Below are positions 59,349 through 64,000 of a stretch of DNA of 64,000 bases, in pieces (position 1 is the stretch's first letter; the number at the start of each line of letters is the position of its first letter). Source of the stretch: Faeciplasma sp900553675 (GTDB taxonomy: Bacteria; Bacillota; Clostridia; Oscillospirales; Ruminococcaceae); assembly GCA_958428235.1 (NCBI GenBank), contig CAUAFG010000008.1, positions 41,550 through 105,549 on the forward strand, read 5' to 3'. The translations under genes were made by a program, and so were the position numbers. The notes under the pieces were generated by a model. It was given only the letters and a program-made list of their open reading frames with translations, searched no databases and was not told where the DNA came from.

Positions 59349-61043
59349 ATGGACAGTCCCGATATCAAGGAAAAGCTGCGAAGACTGAAAGAAAATTTGT
59401 CGGCTCAGCCTGTTAAGAACGGCGATATTTTCCAGCAGATGCATAAGGCTGTGGAAAATTGGAATCCCGAAAAGTCTGACAACGAAGAGATTGACGAACG
59501 CTTAAACGAGCTTAAAAACCTTTTAAGAGATATTCCGGCAGTGGATGGCGACATCATCCCACTTATGCGAAAAGCGGTGGACGAATGGAATCCGAAAGAG
59601 GACGAAGACGGCGACGGAACTGTACTTTCGGTCGGCGACGGAATTGTAAACGTTTCAGGACTGGACAGTGTGGCTTACGGCGAAATCGTTATCTTTTCAC
59701 GCGGAATACGTGGAATGGTTCTGGAGCTGCGGCGCAAAGAGGTCGGATGCGTTATATTCGGAAACGATTTCGAGATATGCGAAGGAAGTCCGGTAAAGCG
59801 CACCGGAAAAACCGCTGGCGTTCCAGTCGGTGAGGGCTTTATAGGCAGGGTTGTCGACGCTTTGGGAAACCCTATAGACGGTAAGGGCAGAATTGTTGAA
59901 AGCGGCTACCGTCAGATTGAATCCCCTGCCCCCGGAATAATCGACCGTCAGCCGGTAAACAAGCCGCTTGAAACCGGTATTTTAACAATCGATTCTATGT
60001 TCCCGATAGGCAGAGGACAAAGAGAGCTTATTATCGGAGACAGGCAGACCGGCAAAACCGCCATCGCCCTTGACGCTATTCTTAACCAGAAGGGCAAAAA
60101 CATTATCTGCATATATGTGGCAATTGGGCAAAAGGCATCATCCGTTGCTCAGCTTGTTGAGACTCTGAGAAAAAACGGTGCTATGGACTATTCGATAGTC
60201 GTCAGCGCAACCGCAAGCGAGCCTGCTCCAATGCAGTACATTGCGCCATATGTAGGCTGTGCCATAGGCGAATACTTCATGGAAAACGGCTCGGACGTGC
60301 TTATAGTATACGACGATTTGTCGAAGCACGCAGTTGCTTACAGGGCTTTAAGCCTTCTTTTAGAGCGCTCTCCCGGGCGTGAAGCGTATCCGGGCGACGT
60401 GTTTTATCTCCATTCAAGGCTTTTAGAGCGCTCGGCTCATCTGTGCGAGCGGCTTGGCGGAGGAAGCATGACTGCCCTGCCAATAGTTGAAACTCAGGCA
60501 GGAGATGTTTCGGCATACATCCCGACAAATATAATTTCGATTACAGACGGTCAGATATTCCTTGAAAGCGATTTGTTCTTTGCAGGTCAGCGTCCGGCGG
60601 TAAATGTCGGTCTTTCGGTCTCACGAGTAGGCGGAGATGCTCAGACAAAAGCAATGAAAAATGCTGCCGGAGCGATACGCCTCGAGCTTGCGCAGTATCG
60701 CGAGATGGAAGTTTTCACCCAGTTTTCGAGCGATCTTGACGAAGCAACAAAGCGTCAGCTTTCATACGGAGAAGGGCTTATGGCACTTCTAAGGCAGGAG
60801 CAGTATCATCCCTACAAGCAGTTTGAGCAGGTCATACTGCTTGTGGCGGCGATGGAGCATATCATGCAGGATGTTCCGGCAAGGCAGATACGCGAATTTT
60901 CCTTGGGACTTATTGATTTCTGCTCAAATGAAATTTCTGGCATCTGCGATGATATCGAGAAAACAGGAAGACTTTCAGACGAGCAAAGAGCAAGGATAAT
61001 TGACTGCTCAAAGAAATACCTCGACATTTTCATTAATAACTAA
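59349..61043 (+). CDS. atpA: F-type ATP synthase subunit alpha with duplicated N-terminal extension
   Basis: The 564-residue protein has a normal alpha core from about residue 89 (TVLSVGDGIVNV), Walker A GDRQTGKT (230-237) and the conserved VGLSVSRVGG. The first 88 residues are unlike the usual 26-residue delta-binding N-terminus. They contain two copies of one unit, residues 10-40 and 52-82, offset by exactly 42, each with LxxLKxxL, GDI, MxKAV and WNP. AAAGGATGGTGA precedes the ATG, and the duplication is in frame. The extension may replace delta as the stator contact (inference). Core length is normal. Confidence 0.95.
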   Translation: MDSPDIKEKLRRLKENLSAQPVKNGDIFQQMHKAVENWNPEKSDNEEIDERLNELKNLLRDIPAVDGDIIPLMRKAVDEWNPKEDEDGDGTVLSVGDGIVNVSGLDSVAYGEIVIFSRGIRGMVLELRRKEVGCVIFGNDFEICEGSPVKRTGKTAGVPVGEGFIGRVVDALGNPIDGKGRIVESGYRQIESPAPGIIDRQPVNKPLETGILTIDSMFPIGRGQRELIIGDRQTGKTAIALDAILNQKGKNIICIYVAIGQKASSVAQLVETLRKNGAMDYSIVVSATASEPAPMQYIAPYVGCAIGEYFMENGSDVLIVYDDLSKHAVAYRALSLLLERSPGREAYPGDVFYLHSRLLERSAHLCERLGGGSMTALPIVETQAGDVSAYIPTNIISITDGQIFLESDLFFAGQRPAVNVGLSVSRVGGDAQTKAMKNAAGAIRLELAQYREMEVFTQFSSDLDEATKRQLSYGEGLMALLRQEQYHPYKQFEQVILLVAAMEHIMQDVPARQIREFSLGLIDFCSNEISGICDDIEKTGRLSDEQRARIIDCSKKYLDIFINN

Positions 61044-61067
61044 TACTTTTTAAGGAGGCGACGGTAC

Positions 61068-61985
61068 ATGGAAAACATGAAGGAAATAAAGGCTCACATG
61101 AAGAGCGTTCAGGACATTCAAAAGATCACCAACGCCATGTATCTTATCGCTTCCGCAAAAATGAGAAGAGCAAAGGAAAGTCTTGAAAGAACGCGCCCGT
61201 ATTTTTCGGCTTCTCAGGCGGAAATAAAGCGTGTTTTCCGCACTGCGGACGAGGTGAACAGCCGGTATTTTTATCCTGAGAACTTCGGCATACCGCTGAA
61301 CGGAACCTATGCATGTCTGGTTATAACCGCCGACAAGGGTCTTGCTGGAGCATATAACCACAATGTTTTTAAGGCTGCTGAGAAAATGGTTGCCGAGCAT
61401 CCCGACACCAAGCTTTTTGTTGTTGGCGAATGTGGAAGAGAATATTTTTCAATGCACAAAATTCCGATAGTTAAAAGCTTTTTATACACAGCGCAGAACC
61501 CTACAATGCGCAGCGCAAGAAAAATCAGTGCAGAGCTATTGGAGCTTTACAACACCGATCAGGTAGACAAAATATTCATCATATATACCGACATCAAAAA
61601 CAGCATGAACGAACAGGTTGTTTCAACAAGGCTTCTCCCCTTCCATCGCGGTCAGTTCTTCAACGAAGGCGAAAAGCCTGTTGATGAGCCGTTTGAGTTT
61701 TATCCTTCGGTTGAGGTCGTGCTTGAAAACATGGTTGCGGGATATCTTGCGGGATTTATCTACAGCGCGCTGATAGACAGCTTTTGCAGTGAGCAGAATG
61801 CTCGAATGACGGCTATGGATTCTGCCAACCGGAATGCTGAAAAGATACTTTCCGAGCTTAAGGTTGAATATAACCGAAACCGTCAGGCGGCTATAACTCA
61901 GGAGATCACGGAAATCACTTCCGGCGCAAAGGCTCAGAAGCTTAAGCGCATGAAAAGACTGAGAGAGGAGGAACAAAGTGAATAA
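61068..61985 (+). CDS. atpG: F-type ATP synthase subunit gamma
   Basis: The 305-residue rotor subunit has the N-terminal helix (KEIKAHMKSVQDIQKITNAM), the central domain (TADKGLAGAYNHNVF), and the C-terminal helix (AMDSANRNAEKILSELKVEYNRNRQAAIT). It runs about 15 residues past the usual end of the helix with a basic then acidic tail (KLKRMKRLREEEQSE). That tail could contact the beta subunits or the c ring, or be neutral. AAGGAGG precedes the ATG, and the stop overlaps atpD by 8 nt. Confidence 0.95.
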   Translation: MENMKEIKAHMKSVQDIQKITNAMYLIASAKMRRAKESLERTRPYFSASQAEIKRVFRTADEVNSRYFYPENFGIPLNGTYACLVITADKGLAGAYNHNVFKAAEKMVAEHPDTKLFVVGECGREYFSMHKIPIVKSFLYTAQNPTMRSARKISAELLELYNTDQVDKIFIIYTDIKNSMNEQVVSTRLLPFHRGQFFNEGEKPVDEPFEFYPSVEVVLENMVAGYLAGFIYSALIDSFCSEQNARMTAMDSANRNAEKILSELKVEYNRNRQAAITQEITEITSGAKAQKLKRMKRLREEEQSE

Positions 61986-63381
61986 GGGCAAAATCGTTGA
62001 AATATCAGGTCCCTGCGTTGACTGCGAGTTTGAATCGGGACATCTACCTAAAATTAAAGAGGCGCTTATGGTTGAAATCGACGGCGAAAAGCGCGTTATG
62101 GAGGTTGCCCAGCAGATAGGCAGAAACACCGTTCGCTGCATTATGCTTTCGCAGAGTGAGAAGCTTTCGCGCGGGCTTGAAGTTGTGTCCATGGGTGGAG
62201 CGGTCAAGGTTCCGGTCGGTGAATGCACCTTGGGCAGAATGTTTAACGTCTTGGGTCAGCCTATCGACGGCGGAGAGCCTATTCCTCCATCCGAAAAACG
62301 GCATGAAATTCACAGAAAGCCTCCGTCCTTTGAGGAGCAACAGCCGGTCGCGGAAATTCTCGAAACCGGAATAAAGGTAATCGACCTTTTGGAGCCTTAC
62401 CCAAAAGGCGGTAAAATAGGTCTGTTCGGTGGCGCAGGAGTCGGAAAAACCGTTTTGATTCAGGAATTTATCCGCAACATTGCCACAGAACACGGAGGCT
62501 ATTCGATATTCACGGGCGTTGGAGAAAGAAGCCGCGAGGGCAACGACCTTTGGAACGAAATGCAGCAAAGCGGAGTTATAGACAAAACCGCCCTTGTATT
62601 CGGTCAGATGAACGAGCCTCCGGGAGTGCGAATGAGGGTTGCTCTCACCGGTCTTACAATGGCTGAATATTTCAGAGACGAGGAACACAAGGACGTTCTT
62701 TTATTCATAGACAATATCTTCCGATTTGTTCAGGCAGGCTCGGAAGTTTCCACCCTGCTTGGCAGAATGCCCTCTGCCGTTGGATATCAGCCCACCCTCG
62801 CCAACGAAATGGGAGCGCTGCAGGAGCGCATAGCGTCCACCAAAAACGGCTCGGTCACCTCGGTTCAGGCGGTATATGTACCGGCGGACGACCTTACCGA
62901 CCCCGCTTCTGCCACAACGTTTACGCATCTTGACGCCACAACCGTTCTCTCGAGAAAAATAGTTGAGCAAGGCATATACCCTGCGGTCGATCCTCTTGAA
63001 TCGACTTCGAGGATTTTGGAAGCAAGCATTGTCGGCAAGGAGCATTACGACACTGCGCGCAGCGTTCAGGAAATCCTGCAAAAGTACAACGAATTGCAGG
63101 ATATTATCGCTATCCTTGGCATGGACGAGCTGAGCGACGACGACAAGCTTACGGTCACCCGCGCAAGAAAAATACAGAAGTTCCTTTCCCAGCCCACTCA
63201 CGTTGCAGAGAAATTTACCGGCATTCCAGGGGTATATGTCCCATTATCTGAAACGATACGCGGATTTAAGGCGATTATCAACGGCGAGGCGGACGAATAT
63301 CCCGAAGCGGCGTTTTACAACGTCGGCACCATCGACGACGTCATCAAAAAGGCGGAAGAGATGAGAAAGGAAGTCCGCTGA
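61978..63381 (+). CDS. atpD: F-type ATP synthase subunit beta
   Basis: The 467-residue catalytic subunit has the P-loop GGAGVGKT (151-158), the catalytic glutamate E183 in GERSREGND, and the DELSDDDKL sequence near the C-terminus (a DELSEED variant) that couples to gamma. The start is GTG with AGGAGGAAC upstream, overlapping atpG by 8 nt. It shows no extension or missing catalytic residue, so the F1 head should be active. The stop overlaps the epsilon start (TGATG). Confidence 0.97.
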   Translation: MNKGKIVEISGPCVDCEFESGHLPKIKEALMVEIDGEKRVMEVAQQIGRNTVRCIMLSQSEKLSRGLEVVSMGGAVKVPVGECTLGRMFNVLGQPIDGGEPIPPSEKRHEIHRKPPSFEEQQPVAEILETGIKVIDLLEPYPKGGKIGLFGGAGVGKTVLIQEFIRNIATEHGGYSIFTGVGERSREGNDLWNEMQQSGVIDKTALVFGQMNEPPGVRMRVALTGLTMAEYFRDEEHKDVLLFIDNIFRFVQAGSEVSTLLGRMPSAVGYQPTLANEMGALQERIASTKNGSVTSVQAVYVPADDLTDPASATTFTHLDATTVLSRKIVEQGIYPAVDPLESTSRILEASIVGKEHYDTARSVQEILQKYNELQDIIAILGMDELSDDDKLTVTRARKIQKFLSQPTHVAEKFTGIPGVYVPLSETIRGFKAIINGEADEYPEAAFYNVGTIDDVIKKAEEMRKEVR

Positions 63382-63791
63382 TGAAGCAGTTCAACATACG
63401 CATTCTTGCGGCAGACCATGTTTTTTATGAGGGACCCTGTGAATCGCTGGACGTGCCAACTACAAATGGACTCTTCGGAATTTTGGCAAATCACTCAAAC
63501 ATCATTTCGGCAATAGTCCCCGGAAAGCTGATTTTCAGGATTCCCGGGCAAGAAAATCAATATGCCGCTGTTTCCGAGGGGCTTTTGAAGGTTGAAAACA
63601 ACGAGGTTCTTGTCTTGGTGGACTCCGCAGAAAGACCGGAGGAAATCGACGCAAACAGAGCCATCCGAGAAGCCGAGGAAGCCAAGGAAGAGCTTTTGCA
63701 GAAGCGCAGTGTTCTGGAATGCAAGCTTGCAAGAGGAAATCTTTCAAGAGCACTCAACAGGCTTAAGGTTAAGAGAACGAGCAGTTCATGA
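63381..63791 (+). CDS. atpC: F-type ATP synthase subunit epsilon
   Basis: The 136-residue protein has the N-terminal beta-sandwich (ADHVFYEGPCESLDVPT, FGILANHSN) and the C-terminal helical hairpin (AIREAEEAKEELLQKR) that can inhibit hydrolysis. It couples the c ring to gamma. Its ATG overlaps the beta stop by 1 nt. A strong terminator follows, which makes epsilon the last gene of an operon that contains no delta. Confidence 0.94.
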   Translation: MKQFNIRILAADHVFYEGPCESLDVPTTNGLFGILANHSNIISAIVPGKLIFRIPGQENQYAAVSEGLLKVENNEVLVLVDSAERPEEIDANRAIREAEEAKEELLQKRSVLECKLARGNLSRALNRLKVKRTSSS

Positions 63792-63836
63792 GGGTATAGT
63801 ATAAAATTATTAGCAACCGCACAAAAATGCGGGCGG

Positions 63837-63882
63837 ATTCCTGATAAACAGGGATTCGCCCGCATAGTTTTTGCGTCATCAC
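63837..63882 (+). terminator. ATP synthase operon terminator
   Basis: ATGCGGGCG pairs with CGCCCGCAT, with CCTG/CAGG inside an internal loop. Five T follow two bases later (63878-63882). Confidence 0.88.
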
Positions 63883-64000
63883 AAGTTGCTGTGAATTTGC
63901 TGGGATATGGATTCACATTATCAATGTACATTGGTAGTTGGTTTGCGCTGAACTTGTCAAGAAATATGCAGTCAAAAAATCCCCTAAATAAGATATACGA
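63883..64000. other. Unassigned window end
   Basis: No ORF, RNA gene or repeat could be supported here. A leftward open frame passes through but has no ribosome binding site and runs across the terminator, so I do not call it. Confidence 0.4.

Noticed and set aside
62044..62688. 214-codon leftward ORF opposite atpD
   Set aside because: Antisense to the conserved catalytic core of beta; no independent support.
63557..63931. 124-codon leftward ORF at the window end
   Set aside because: It runs through the atp terminator and the epsilon gene and has no ribosome binding site.

Overview
The window reads as chromosomal DNA from a Gram-positive anaerobe of the class Clostridia, most likely an Oscillospirales/Ruminococcaceae-type gut or rumen bacterium (inference from gene content: HprK, WhiA, RapZ, CdaA/CdaR, HemZ, NfeD/SPFH, a GH26 mannanase lipoprotein, a Cthe_2159-type beta-helix protein, AAGGAG-type ribosome binding sites and TTGACA/TATAAT promoters). 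I cannot assign a species. No tRNA, rRNA, CRISPR array, prophage or insertion sequence was seen.

Layout. (1) 198-3599, leftward: Lrp regulator, aminotransferase, ispE and a PflX-like radical SAM protein. (2) 3702-6718, leftward: rsmA, then tsf and rpsB, with a rightward 51-codon ORF between rsmA and tsf. (3) 6899-8881: anchored beta-helix carbohydrate-binding protein. (4) 9012-20839: a long leftward unit with recJ, relA/spoT, an MBL hydrolase, hemZ, rlmD, a hypothetical protein, a GGDEF protein, a GNAT-nucleotidyltransferase fusion and a frameshifted second GGDEF gene. (5) 21065-23393, rightward: structured RNA leader, nfeD, SPFH protein, then a frameshifted nucleotidyltransferase. (6) 23395-36865: a 13.5-kb leftward unit (murD, GNAT, PLP lyase, hprK, PHP, murB, rapZ, whiA, dnaE, GH26, yccF). 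(7) 37130-42268, rightward: potABCD and a PRPP synthetase-like gene. (8) 42488-45040: P2A calcium-type ATPase. (9) 45117-57238, mostly leftward: esterase lipoprotein, MarR regulator, extended ECF sigma factor, FAD oxidoreductase, cdaR, cdaA, a class V aminotransferase with a DUF3343 partner, ispDF, a rightward NifX-like gene and an NCS2 purine permease. (10) 57608-63791, rightward: an F-type ATP synthase operon in the order a, c, b, alpha, gamma, beta, epsilon.

How genes work together: ispE and ispDF supply three MEP-pathway activities; murB and murD make peptidoglycan precursors; RelA/SpoT, CdaA/CdaR and two GGDEF proteins cover ppGpp, c-di-AMP and c-di-GMP; HprK governs carbon catabolite control next to wall and replication genes.

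The most unusual item is the ATP synthase. It has no delta (atpH) gene, its b subunit lacks the usual C-terminal tail, and its alpha subunit replaces the delta-binding N-terminus with about 88 residues containing two copies of a 42-residue-period repeat. Its c subunit has a signal-peptide-like extension and an AxAxAxS helix-1 motif. Other notable items are a pseudoknot-capable leader before nfeD, a family of related hairpins with an ACAG-containing loop at four intergenic sites, and an ECF sigma factor with a C-terminal extension of about 380 residues and a candidate autoregulatory promoter.
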